A stretch of DNA of 64,000 nt from Phycomyces nitens. Lineage: Eukaryota; Mucoromycota; Mucoromycetes; Mucorales; Phycomycetaceae. The first letter of the stretch is position 1, and each line of letters opens with the position of its first letter. Positions 1 through 10,795 of this stretch are shown piece by piece. The DNA lies in the NCBI GenBank assembly GCA_022702545.1, contig JAHRBC010000001.1, positions 6,634,001 through 6,698,000 of the forward strand, given 5' to 3'. Under the pieces are notes generated by a model. The model saw only the letters and a list, made by a program, of their open reading frames with translations. It made no database searches and had not been told where the DNA came from. A program made the position numbers and the translations under genes.

Positions 1-81
1 CCATATGGTACCCCTCAAGGTACCGCAATCTTTACAGAAGATGTTAGCTTGCAACAGTTTATGGAACACTTAAAAAAGTAA
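1..81 (+). CDS. 3' end of an unidentified gene entering from the left
   Basis: Frame 1 is open from the window edge and ends at TAA 79-81, giving a 26-residue tail that finishes FMEHLKK. I do not recognise the family. The last codons overlap a perfect GTAAGT donor (78-83). If it is used, joining to the acceptor TAG at 160-162 would replace the stop with a short tail ending at TAA 185-187. The two endings cannot be told apart from the sequence alone. Strand and frame are supported only by the open frame and the donor, so confidence is modest. Confidence 0.4.
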   Translation, partial: PYGTPQGTAIFTEDVSLQQFMEHLKK

Positions 82-187
82 GTGATTTGTGGTCAATGCC
101 TTTGGACGCCACTTTATTTATTTATTTTTCACAACTTTACTAAATCCTGGAAACTTAAATAGGCTTGCGGTATCTGGTGCATCCTAA

Positions 188-1130
188 AGCACATTTCACA
201 AGGCATCGTCTTTTTGGTTTTTGGTTTTTTGAAAGAATAATCAGGATTTAAGAAACAAACAAACAAAAAAGAGTCGATTCTACATCAGTACCCGTTATTT
301 TATTTTTGCTCATATTTCAGAACAAATATAGTTCTTTATAACAAAGGTTTAATTCGTATAGATCATAATATAGACAATATAATTTAGTTGGCAAGAAAAT
401 CTGTGCTGAATACTTGCAAGAATACTTGAATCCGTCCTAGACCCTTTGGTTGAACCAGGGAGATATACAATCGGTAGCTCTTTAAACATTTGGTCAATTG
501 GAAAATACAGGTTGTTTGGTACCTTTTTTTCTTTCTTTCTGAAAAGTACAAATCTGATTGTATAGTGACAAGGCCTAGTTTATTAAGAAGAAGAAAAACA
601 CACCACATTTAATTACTCTCAGGTCTTCAAGTTATAATTTGGATAATAATTTGTTGTAGACCAATAAACATGTTTCTATAGTAGAATTCGTTCTTCAATC
701 TTTATACAAAAATATTGGCTTGGTTTACACAAAAGTAATAAGCACACGCCTTTCTTATAATATATTTGGTTTTTTTTTATTTCACTGATTGGTTTGCTCT
801 TTACAGATTGCTCATATTTGTATTTTCCTGATGGTTTAGAGGCTAAAGGCAATTTATTTAGATAATGATACCACAAATATATTATTGAAATCAATCAATG
901 TTTATTAGAAGAATAAATAAATAAAAACCACTGAATTAATAGTTAAATGCTCAATATATAGTGTCTTGATGTCTTGATTGTATATATCTATATCTGATCA
1001 TGTTTATTTTGTAAGTATTATTCAAGTGAAATCATTGCCTGTGAACCAACAAGAGTTAATAAATTTGTGTTGGTATATTGATTGAATAATTATATGTGAG
1101 ATCTATTCAAGAATGTCTTGGTACTCTTTT
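188..1130. other. AT-rich spacer, no gene seen
   Basis: This stretch is AT-rich with poly-T and poly-A runs and only short, uncoding-looking open frames on both strands. I see no domain, repeat pair or RNA gene in it. It separates the unidentified left gene from the 5' flank of the first Hsp70 copy. Confidence 0.5.
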
Positions 1131-1953
1131 TGAAAATATTGAACTAGAAATTAGATGCTCTAGTGAGCAATTTATTATCATTATCCAGGTACGATACATT
1201 GTAATAGATACTATATCTATATTCAATAAATATATGACTCTATTTTACATTCTAGACCATAAGCCAAAAACAATGTACCTTGGATTTTGACATTATGGAA
1301 TCCAAAAAAAAAAGCTCGGCATTGAAACATTTAACAAAAAACCAAAGATTACTTAATGATAATTAGTAATACTTGATGAGCACACTTGTAAAACATCTCT
1401 TTAGAGTAAGAGGAGCTCATATCAGTCTCTATCAGTGATTTTCCCATGTTTTTTATTGGTTTGGAGAGTCCATAAGCTCAGCAAGGCGTGGAGATAAAGT
1501 ATTTGCTCCATTTTTATTTTAAATCCGTTTGTTTTGGTAAGAATCTGGGCCTAATGTCATAAGATATGCTGGAAACCTAAATATATAAATTTACCACGTA
1601 CCAAGAGCAACATATAGTCTTAATCCATAATATATATGCAGTGATTTTAATGATCTAGGCAAAACACAAGTGTTTGGAAAATTGATTATTTCGTACATTG
1701 CTGTAGCTGTATCAATATACCTGTTGCCAAAAGAGAATACAATCAGATTAATAAACGAATAGCCAAGGTTGTCTTCAGCTATCTTTGAGACATCTTTTAT
1801 TATAATATTCTAGATTGATTATACACGAATATGGACATACAATCTGCTTGTGTAAAATGACCTCCCTTGACATCCGTGTACTTTGGTAATTCAAATGTTC
1901 TTAAAAATAACCTATTAGACTTGAAAGCTATTAATATTTTCAATGTTAGATAC

Positions 1954-2179
1954 TGTGGTAAAACCACCATAGTACAATAATTTATTATGGGATAACAAAA
2001 GCTACATAGTGAAATCTACACAAGTAGATTTAAACTAAGCTACCAATTACTATCATATTAACACTCAGCCAGATACTTAAACACAAATTCTAGAATATAC
2101 AGAAATTTAGTTTCTCTTTTACTTTGGAAATAAATTACAAGTAAAATTGACATATCGTGTTTTGATTAATTTTGCTACA
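1954..2179 (+). mobile_element. Solo LTR, 226 bp, in the promoter of Hsp70 copy 1
   Basis: The insert begins TGTGGTAAAACC and ends TTTTGCTACA. It is bounded by a perfect 5-bp direct repeat GATAC (1949-1953 and 2180-2184). The flanks before copies 2, 3 and 6 (near 10505, 20505 and 47220) show the uninterrupted site with one GATAC. TG...CA ends, a 5-bp duplication and empty sites in paralogues are what a solo LTR of a gypsy or copia element leaves. The strand is arbitrary because no internal region remains. It contains the palindrome TTCTAGAA at 2088-2095. Confidence 0.8.
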
Positions 2180-2257
2180 GATACAAACAGGCAATGTGAT
2201 TTACTATTAGAATATCCTCAAAATACATCAACTCATTCTATAATCACTTGTTTGCTC

Positions 2258-2465
2258 AATACAGCACGAACACAAATTGCTTTAAATGGTTTAGTAAGCC
2301 TTCTTTGTGGAATATCTTGATTAGCAGAATTACAAGCACAAAGCATTGAATCTTGTTTTTGAGACGATAATTCACGCACTCTAAACCTTTGTTGTGTAAT
2401 TCATAACTGAATAAAACAATCTAAAAAAAAGCAAGAAACCACTTCTTTATCATTTCCTCAACAAC
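2258..2465 (+). promoter_or_regulatory. Conserved proximal promoter block of the Hsp70 array
   Basis: About 200 bases before the ATG are conserved in eight copies. The block includes GTGGAATATCTTGATGAGCAG, then CTTTGTTGTGTA about 70-80 bases before the ATG, an AATAAAACAA-like AT patch about 55 bases before it, and a CCACTTCTTTATC leader ending CTCAACAACATG or similar. Equivalent blocks lie at 10583-10795, 20583-20791, 32898-33104, 38848-39048, 47296-47508, 50629-50843 and 53668-53877. Copies 9 and 10 lack it. No textbook heat-shock element is obvious inside the block, so its role as a promoter is inferred from position and conservation. Confidence 0.55.
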
Positions 2466-4436
2466 ATGTCTGGCGCTTCTTTTGAGTTTAACCCTAGAGA
2501 TTTTCCTTATATTGTGGGAATAGGTAAGACCCCTTTATTATATATCTAGCTACAATTCTAACAAAATCATGTTAGACTTTGGAACAACTTTTTCTGGCTG
2601 TTCATGCATGTATGCCAATGAAGATATCAATGATATATTCGACATAACAGAATGGTATATATTTTTAATGTAGACTGAACCAAATTCCATACACTAAAAC
2701 TTCATTATAGGCCTAAAAAAGGTGGTGCTATATATCCAAAAGTTCCAACGGCTGCATACTATGAAAATGGTAGCAAAGAGATTGTCGCCTGGGGATATGA
2801 GGCCATTCGTAAAGCAAGCCTTTCTAATAGAAAGGGCTCTTTGTTGACCAGATTCAAATTACTTCTTGATCCTAGTATCAGCGACACTATACCACTTCCA
2901 AACGGTTTGACTCCTCTTCGAGGTAAAAAAGGCTTTGGACTTTAAGTAATAAGGAAAATTGTCTTACTATTGTATTTAATAGTCATCACAGACTATCTCC
3001 GTGAATTCAATAACCATGTTCATAAAGAACTTAAAAATAAGCTTGGTGCAATCTACCATGCTTCAAAATTCAGATACTGTCTTACGGTTCCAGCTATATG
3101 GGATGATAAAGCTAAATCGATCATGCGAGAAGCAGCTATCTTGGCTGGCATTGTGAAGCGTAATGATCACCCAGACCGTTTAGTTCTTACCAGTGAGCCA
3201 GAGGCAGCCTCTCTGTACTGTGAAAAGAAGTCTGATGAATTTAATCTTACCGACGGCCAGCGCTTTATGATCTGTGATGCTGGTGGTGGTACTGTCGACT
3301 TGATTGTATTTGAAATTGAAGACTCTGGCGGCGTAAAGACTCTCAAGGAAGTTACAAAGGGATCTGGAAGCTCTTGTGGATCAACGTTTTTAGATGAAAA
3401 CATGCGAGATATCCTCAAAAGACGGTTTGGTAGACATGCTGATAACAACAAGTCAGCGATGGGATTTCTTATGCACTATTTTGTCACTTATACAAAGGTA
3501 TAACCAATTACTGGTCAGCAATACACATTCGTCTAACATGCCTGTGCTTTATTTATTTATTTAGCCAGAATTTGACGATGAAGACGACGAATACTTTACC
3601 GTGCCTGCTGTTTTGAGTCTAGGAGGCGCGAAAATGTCTGAGATAGGTGTGGAGGATGGAAAACTACGTGTAACAGTTGATGAGCTTCGAGAGAATGTAT
3701 TTGAACCGGTCGTGAAGCAAGTCTTGAAGCTGATATCTGATCAGATAAAACAATCTAAAAAGCAAATTGACGCTATATTTGTGGTTGGAGGATTTGGACA
3801 ATCGAAATACCTAGGCAAACGTATCAAAGAAACGTTTAATGGGAAAGTCGGGTTGATATCTGTACCAAGTCGTGGTGAAATATCTGTAATGAGAGGTGCA
3901 GTAATGTTGGGTCTTAATCCTAGCAAAGTATCCCATCGAGTATTACGGCGCACATACGGACTCATAGTGAATGAGCCCTTCAATCCCTTGACCGATCCTC
4001 CTGAAAAGAAATATACTGCGCCTGATGGGGAAACAAGATGTCGAGACCACTTTTTTGTATATGGCACCAAGGGAGAATGTATAGCTATAAATGCATGTAT
4101 CTCAAAAGAGTTGTTTATATATTATCCCAATAACTTTGATGCCGGTAAGTTGGTATTAAGCATACACTACAAGGATAAAGTCACTTACATTATATTTTAG
4201 ATTTATACGCTTATGACATTGATGAAAATGCACCGCGGTTTGTTACTGACCCAGGTGTTCGTAAAGTGGCAAAATTCAATTGCAAGACTCCTACTCTCCC
4301 TGGTGTCAAAAATAATGAAAAGGTTTTCTTTACAGCAGAAATGTATTTTGGTAAAACAGAGATTGTCACTAAGTTTATAATTAAGGGGCATACTTTTACT
4401 TTTACTTCAGCTTTTGATTCTCATGAAGTTGAATGA
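2466..4436 (+). CDS. HSPA12-like Hsp70 family ATPase, copy 1
   Basis: Exons 2466-2523, 2576-2654, 2711-2922, 2983-3497, 3565-4144 and 4201-4436 join to 559 codons plus TGA. All introns are GT-AG and 52-68 nt. The Hsp70 ATPase motifs are in order: phosphate-1 DFGTTFSGC (residues 20-28), the FKLLLDP lysine (K95), VPAIW (152-156), EPEAASLY (188-195), phosphate-2 DAGGGTVDL (215-223) and the adenosine motif VVGGFGQS (361-368). The catalytic Asp, Lys, Glu and Asp positions of Hsp70 are all present, so ATP binding is likely. The MREAAILAG and EPEAASLYC wording is closer to HSPA12 than to cytosolic Hsp70. About 160 residues follow the ATPase; there is no helical lid and no EEVD. An acidic EFDDEDDEY loop sits at the exon 4/5 border. 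A cytosolic location is inferred because no signal peptide is visible. Substrate is unknown. Confidence 0.9.
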
Positions 4437-4624
4437 TTATGTTTCTAACTAATACATCATAAAATTCATTTTTTTTTTAAATATTATTTATTCCAGACTT
4501 TATTCAATATGTAATACATTTTTTTGGTTTGAATAAATCTTTATCCCGCATAAAATATCCTTTATACATTGAAGCAGCATAAAAGCTTAATTGATACAGT
4601 GGTTTATTTTAACTTGCTTGAATT
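4437..4624 (+). other. 3' flank of Hsp70 copy 1
   Basis: This AT-rich 3' region carries AATAAA at about 4532 as a likely polyadenylation signal. It ends in the motif AAGCTTAATTGATACAGT, which recurs behind copies 2, 3 (interrupted by the DIRS element) and 8. Homology between copies is lost after the ACTTGCTT near 4620, where the LINE begins. Confidence 0.6.
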
Positions 4625-4929
4625 GCTTTATGTTATTGCTCTGCCGTCACACAAAGCGCGCGGCTTTTAGTTTGGCATCAATACTAACTTGTTTCAAAAA
4701 GTGAGAGAATAAAAGTGAATTGAAATGGTAGAAAATATCAAAGAAGGAAGTGGATGGAAAAGTTAAAGAATTTCAATAAAAGAGAAAGTCGTTAAATCTA
4801 TAGTGCCTCGGTACTTCTCAAAAACTCAGAGCGCCTTCCTAGCCATTAAGCCGGATAGGAAAGCTTTATTCTTAAAGAGAAAGTTCTAGTGGGTGCTTCA
4901 GATTGCTTTAGTGGTGATGACAGCGAGTA

Positions 4930-7222
4930 AAACTTGAGAGTTTTCTGAGGGTTGACTACCAATAATGGAGTCAAAGACCAAAAGATTATGGATACATTTG
5001 GGGGTCCATGATGACCAGAGACGGGAGAGAACCACGTTCAACATTTGGTGTTTGTCTGGGCACGGCAAAAAAAGAAGTTAAATCTATCTTCTGTAGCTTA
5101 AGAGCAAAGAGAGAATTTGGAGATGTTGATCTTTTTGGACATTATTCAGTGAAGGTACTTGCGAGTCGGAATTCAATCCAACAGTAGTCTTTACCATACT
5201 ATTTAGAAATAGTAAAGCAGGATTAGTCTCCAGAACCTGCGCCAGCGGAGGGGAGGGAGAGCAAAAGTTAGCGTCCAAATATGACAGCATAAATAATCCG
5301 TAGTTGCTTTTCACAGATATCGGTTGTTAATACAAACTAGGAAAAGAAGTGAGGGGAGGTTAGGTAAACGAGGAACGTTGTGGGGTTAAGGTTGAAGGCA
5401 CCGAAGAAATCAAGAACAGTCAATCGTCCTAGCACTGTTATTATGTTGAAAAAGATGGCTAATCCGGTTACGAGCGCAGGGACGGTTATTCCGGGCCCTA
5501 TACCTGAAGCAACCATCCTCACTCAGCACAAAGGCATCAGAGATAATAGTTGACTCGAGGTTTACTGCTGAGGCAGCAAAAGGTGGAATAAATGTCCGAG
5601 TGGAGAACAATAGAAAGTCCAATGCTATAGAAAGTTCCACTCGGAAGTCAAGAGGAATGGCAGTGGGAAGAACTTGCTAGTATGCACGGTATATAGGCAG
5701 TAAGGAACTAGGGAAGCCTGCTGAGCTACCTGTAAACAGTAGTGTTATTTGAAAGGAAAGAGTGTGAAAGTGCAAATGAAGAAGATTGAGAAAAACGACG
5801 AGTGTAAAATAGAAAGTATCCATCTTGGCTGGAGACCGCATGGTTGATTATTAGGATCTAACGGCCCCAAACCACCAGATTTACGCTGGAGGAAGAGCAA
5901 GAGCTAGCCAAGACTTCAAAACCATAGCCTGAGGTAAGGCCGGATTTGTGTCCGTATAGCAGCGAAGAAGAACAGAGGAGCAGGAGTCCCATACAGGACA
6001 CGTCATATAGTGCTAAAAATATAAATTCGCTACACTACGTTTTCCTCGCACAGTCAAACATCTCTAAAAGAGTATGACACAAGGCTGTTCTAACTTTGCA
6101 AGAAGGGGAGCATAAAATGATTTCAATTGAGTAGGGTGGGAACTGATCGTAAAGCCAAGGTAGCGCACAGCAGTGGCAGTGTGGCAATTATGGCAGGTTT
6201 ATATATGAGCATAATCCAAAAGCGGGCCCCAGTCTGGGTGATTTTTTTTTCAGAGAGAGAGCAACTGCAATGGTTTTGTTTAGATTGACATTGGTAGTCG
6301 ATGCAGCCCAAATATACGGAGTATAGATAACATCATGGTCATTTCAGAAGACGTGGAGAGAAAAGCAGAAGATAATCAGCATACGCTATAATCTTCAATT
6401 GCTGAGGGAAAAGGGATGGGGTGGAGACAACAAGACTGAGAGGGACAGTAAATCGAAACCCTTGAATATATGATGAAGTTACAATCGAGCGCAAGAGATG
6501 CTCAAATGCAATGTTGAATGAGAGAAGAAAGAGAGGATCGCTCTAAAGCAAACCACGGCCTTGTTCGAATGGCAAAGATATATGACCATTGAAGGTGGGA
6601 GGAATCTTGGTCAATAATAAAAGTACACAAACAGAGTCGATGAATATGGCGGGTAGTACCATCCTTGTCATAACTATCCAAAGGTAGATGTGATGGACAC
6701 GCTCATACACATTATCTTGGTCTAAACGAATACCAATACAGGGACCCTTTCCGATTTGTGTATGAGATATGGTCTGTCTCGCCTATAGTTTATTGTCAGC
6801 AATAGAATAATTTGCCGTAAAAACTGTTTGAAAATTTGCAATAAGAGGGCCAATTCAGCGTCCAAGGTGGAACGTTAGCATCTTGGGGAATATATTTGTT
6901 CTACAATTGATTATTGAGATTGTACGCCAGTTCCAGAGGGAAGTTGGCTCTCCTGTCTTGTGAAGCGAAAAAAAAAACTGTTAACCACGATAAAGGGGAA
7001 AAAAACGAGAAGATCATCTTGATACACTTGAATAGCCAGCGTCTGGATGGTAGGGTGAATAAGAACACGTGCCCACAAGGGATATGGAAGGCTATCCATA
7101 CCTGGACTGGAGCTTCTGGGTATGTCATTAAGTACGGCCAGAAGTTCATCAAGCGTTACCTTTGAGGTCAAGGGAGCGCAGCATTCAGAAGAGAGGCTGG
7201 CTAAAGGTGGGAGGTTGTCCAA
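4930..7222 (-). pseudogene. LINE A ORF2, reverse transcriptase part, decayed
   Basis: Read on the minus strand, the RT start (SSPGMDSLPYPLW, near 7060-7110) is followed by frame-shifted but recognisable RT blocks. One block near 6560-6740 has the YERVH...YLWIV wording and the LPFEQGRGLL segment that precedes the active site. The active-site block near 6366-6386 reads AYADY, where an active LINE has AYADD. The thumb and C-terminal region down to about 4930 has several stops. The enzyme would have copied LINE RNA at a nicked target; this copy cannot. Near-identical sequence lies at 28000-30050. Confidence 0.7.
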
Positions 7223-7290
7223 GAGGGAGTGCGCTGCAGGTAGATCTATAGGTTCTTACGAGCACAAAGTCTGAAGAAAGACTGGGTGTG

Positions 7291-8465
7291 TCAAAGCAGG
7301 TCTGCTGGTGAAGTATATGTCACACCACTGTCTGGATCAACTAGAGTTGACATTGATTTGGCTACAGATCTTTGTTTGAGAACATTTAAAAAGTATTTCG
7401 GGGATGTCTCACCTTCTTTACACCACTTGATACCAGATCTAGTAGCGAGAGTGGAAGTACGAGAGGTTTGGATAGAGGCTAACTGGGATTCAATATCGGC
7501 AAAAGAAGGTGAAGGTGGGTAGCCCGAGAGAATATTGCGTTGGTAGTAGAGATATCTTTCCTGAGAACGGAGGCGACGATCGAATCTTTTTCCATATGAC
7601 AGAGCTAGTTGTTTGAGGGCTTGCTTAAAGCAATCCCAGCGAGTCCCAGGGGAAGCATCAGTAGGGAGAAAATCAGCAGATTTATCCAAAAAATCGATAA
7701 GGGAGTTGTCAAACTCATCATGGGAGAGGTACTGTGAGTTGAACCGCCAGATTCCAAGGCCTGAAGGCAGAGATAGAAGAATAGAGACAGCCAACAGACA
7801 GTGGTATGTCCAGGAAGGATTGATGAAGGTAACCTCGGGAGATTCAGTGTTTAAAGAAATGGGGCGGAAAATATAGTTAATGCAAGTACGCGTGCGGGTG
7901 CTATGAAAGGTATGAATTTGTGGCGAGGTAGGAGGGGTAATAGAATCAATACAATTGCCTTGAAGATATCCTTTCCAGGTAGATGGAAGAGTTTGACGCT
8001 GGCGGAGATTACAGTTGAAGTCTCCTAGGATAAAGGTAGGTAAAGATGGTATAAGCGAAGGAAGAAGGGTGGCGAGTGAAGAAAAGAATGTGCGTCGATA
8101 GGTAGGGACATTTTGAGCATAGAGAACGACACCAAAAAGGTCAATGCGCTGATCGGTATGTGTAACCTTGACAACTAGTGCACGGTCATCTGGTGACACG
8201 TACAGTTGTTCAAGGTAGAGAAGGGGATCGAAGGAGATTAGGCCACAGTGCGAAGTCAAAGACTTGCCTGGGCTTGGAAGATAAGGTGCATAGTAGAATG
8301 GTGGGAAGGAAGGAAATATGTCTCTTCTAGAGCAAGTAAGGAAAGTGAAGGGGAAAAGGAGCGGAGGTGACGGATAAAGAGACATTTTGGGGACTGCGGA
8401 TTAGTAATTGTAGAGAGGAGACCTCGAGCATTCAAGGTTCCTAAGCGGATATATTGTATATTCAT
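7291..8465 (-). pseudogene. LINE A ORF2, APE-type endonuclease part
   Basis: Two overlapping minus frames (8465-8256 and 8385-7291) carry an exonuclease-endonuclease-phosphatase fold. They show the N-terminal LGTLNARGL strand, the ILGDFN catalytic motif, and then TCINYIF and TYHCLL where active enzymes have R-IDYIF and SDHCLV. The frame change near 8300 and the D-to-N and D-to-Y changes at key acidic positions mean it is inactive. The open 364-codon part continues into the linker before RT (WCKEGETSPKYF). It once nicked target DNA for LINE integration. Confidence 0.75.
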
Positions 8466-8477
8466 CTATAAAGATGG

Positions 8478-9899
8478 CTAACCAGAGTGGCCAGAAGCAG
8501 TTTTAGGCTCATGCATAGGCGTATTGTTATCAAGATCAACAAAAGGTTGGTTGCCCTGAGCATGGTCGTGGACAGAGAAATCGAGCAGGGACTGGCGGAA
8601 TTCTGCGTCCTTCATTGTAGGCCAGGATACACCATCCTTCGGAAGGGTAATACCTCGAGCGGCAAACGAGTACTTGCTGGCAGCAGTGCCTCGACCACTG
8701 GAATCATACATTGGTATGCCAGCATTATCACCAGTTGGGGCAGGGGGTCGAGTGGATCCAGCCTTGGATCGAGTAGTCATTACCGACATTGATCGGCGGC
8801 AAATGGGCTTGGGAGCCAAATATATGGGTGCAAGAGTTGTGGTGTCCGATGCCAAACCCACAGCTGTACTGGAAGGTGGGGAGGGGAGAGCATTGGCTTC
8901 TGTCTGAAAAGCACGGAAAGCTTCTGCTTCAGAAATATTCAATTGAAGTTGCTCTTTCTGAAGACGCTCGGCCTCAACGGTGTCGGGATGGGTGGGGAAG
9001 TATTTGCTGGACATCTCATGGCCCAAGAAACCACAACGCTTACAGCGAGGTGTGCGAGTTGGGCAACTTGTAAATGCACGTAGGAAGTGACCTCCCTCAC
9101 GGCAATACCCACACACAGATGAAATATCCTTGCAACACAGTTCCACTGCGCAGGATATGGAGCCTTCCAAATGACGGCAGCTGGGGAGTTATTTGGGTGT
9201 GTCTAACCCAGATATGTCCAGAAGGACGGTAGCTTCACCACATAAAGTTCCACAATGGGAAACGTAGGCACCCAATTGGACAATCTTTTCATACAAATGG
9301 AAAGCCTCTTCAATGGGCCCAAGAAGGTCAGTTTTGGAATCTCAAGGGATAATGCGATATATTTTAACATTTTCAATATGTATGTTGGAAGGTGAATTTG
9401 GGGAGGCAACGACGCGGGTGCTCTGGTACATTAGACTATCAGAGGTGGCTTTCACCCGGGTGGCAGGTTCGGTAGAAAGGGCCTTTGCCAAAAGATCCTT
9501 TGAACGAGTGTAACGCAAGGTCAACAAGGTCATCTGGCCAATGTGGTCAGAGAGGACATCATCTACTGCGTTGTTAGGAACGAGTTTGCCGAGATCGAAC
9601 AAAATACTCGACGGATGGATGGTGCTGGCCCAATCAGCGGATACTGGATCCATGGAGAGGTTCTGGTCAAAACCAGGTGCAGTAAAGATATGAAGAGACT
9701 TGTTCTTCGGACAGGATGGTGTGCTCTGTGCACGGATTTCTGGTCGTTGGACCTGACATGGGTTGAGAGTACTGTCCTGTGAGTTCGATCCCTCAGAGGT
9801 ACTCATATTAATGCTTATTATGGGGATTTGTTTCGGTAGAATATCTATCCGCAAAAACAATTTTTTAGCTGTGAAACCGGTGCCAATGGATTTTGACAT
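8478..9899 (-). pseudogene. LINE A ORF1, nucleic-acid-binding protein with zinc knuckles
   Basis: The reading frame starts at an ATG near 9805 (MSTSEGSNSQD; an upstream ATG at 9899 is in frame), breaks with a TGA near 9344, and continues to 8478. The C-terminal half has a CCHC-like run, CGYCREGGHFLRAFTSC, followed by CKRCGFLGHE, as in LINE ORF1 and Gag zinc knuckles. It would have packaged LINE RNA. The related copy B has the same TGA at the same place but lacks about 66 bases that include the second knuckle. Confidence 0.65.
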
Positions 9900-10795
9900 T
9901 ATAGGATCCCCCCAAAAAAATGCTCGGCATTGAAAAATTTAACAAAAAACCAAAGATTACTTAATGATCATTAGTAATACTTGATGAGCCCACTTGTAAA
10001 ACATCTCTTTAGAGTAAGAGGAGCTCGTATCAGTCTCTATCAGTGATTTTCCCATGTTTTTTATTGGTTTGGAGAGTCCATAAGCTCAGCAAGGCGTGGA
10101 GATAAAGTATTTGCTCCATTTTTATTTTAAATCCGTTTGTTTTGGTAAGAATCTGGGCCTAATGTCATAAGTTATGTTGGAAACCTAAATATATAAATTT
10201 ACCACGTACCAAGAGCAACATATATTCTTAATCCATAATACATATGCAGTGATTTTAATGATCTAGGCAAAACACAAGTGTTTGGGAAATTGATTATTTC
10301 GTACATTGCTGTAGCTGTATCAATATACCTGTTGCCAAAAGAGAATACAATCAGATTAATAAACGAATAGTCAAGGTTGTCTTTTCAGCTATCTTTGAGA
10401 CATCTTTTATTATAATATTTTAGATTGATTATACACGGATATGGACATACAATCTGCTTGTGTAAAATGACCTATTAGACTTGGAAGCTATTAATATTTT
10501 CAATGTTAGATACAAACAAGCAATGTAATTTACTGTTAGAATATCCTCACAATACATCGACTCATCCTATAATTACTTGTTTTGCTTAATCCAGTACAAA
10601 CTTTAATTGCTTGAAATGGTTTAGCAAGCCTTTTTTGTGGAATATCTTGATGAGCAGGATTACAAGAACTTGGCATTGAATCTTGTTTTTGAGGCGATAA
10701 TTCACGCACTCTAAACCTTTGTTGTGTAACTCATAACTGAATAAAACAATCTAAAAAAAAGCAAGAAACCACTTCTTTATCATTTCCTCAACAAC

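Larger units (their letters stand above)
1131..2465 (+). repeat. 5' flank shared by Hsp70 copies 1, 2 and 3
   Basis: From about 1131 the sequence is closely matched by 19703-20791 (before copy 3). From about 1283 it is also matched by 9889-10795 (before copy 2). The copy 2 flank starts exactly where the LINE at 4625-9888 ends, and it lacks about 60 bases near 10470. Copy 1 alone carries an extra 226-bp solo LTR at 1954-2179. Parts of the block also precede copies 4-8, which shows that promoters were duplicated with the genes. Confidence 0.8.
4625..9888 (-). mobile_element. Type I LINE (non-LTR retrotransposon), copy A, decayed
   Basis: A minus-strand element with ORF1 (zinc knuckle), an APE-type endonuclease and a LINE reverse transcriptase in that order, 5' end near 9888 and 3' end near 4625. 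All reading frames are broken. The end points are set by where homology with the Hsp70 flanks stops. No clear poly(A) tail or target-site duplication is visible. The same element occupies the equivalent place behind copy 3 (27660-32807), with a stump behind copy 2 (12900-13255), so it was amplified with the gene unit and not by three insertions. Confidence 0.8.

Noticed and set aside
2088..2104. TTCTAGAA...GAA as a heat-shock element
   Set aside because: Only one perfect inverted pair is present and the third GAA is out of register. It lies inside the solo LTR and is absent from all other copies, so I did not annotate it as a functional element.
3167..3451. Minus-strand open frames of about 94-109 codons over exons 4 and 5 of every Hsp70 copy (for example 3741-4070, 11497-11781, 54580-54864)
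   Set aside because: They are antisense shadows of strongly conserved coding exons and recur only because the exons recur.
6914..7165. Plus-strand 83-codon frame
   Set aside because: Antisense to the LINE A reverse transcriptase start; composition and homology support only the minus strand.
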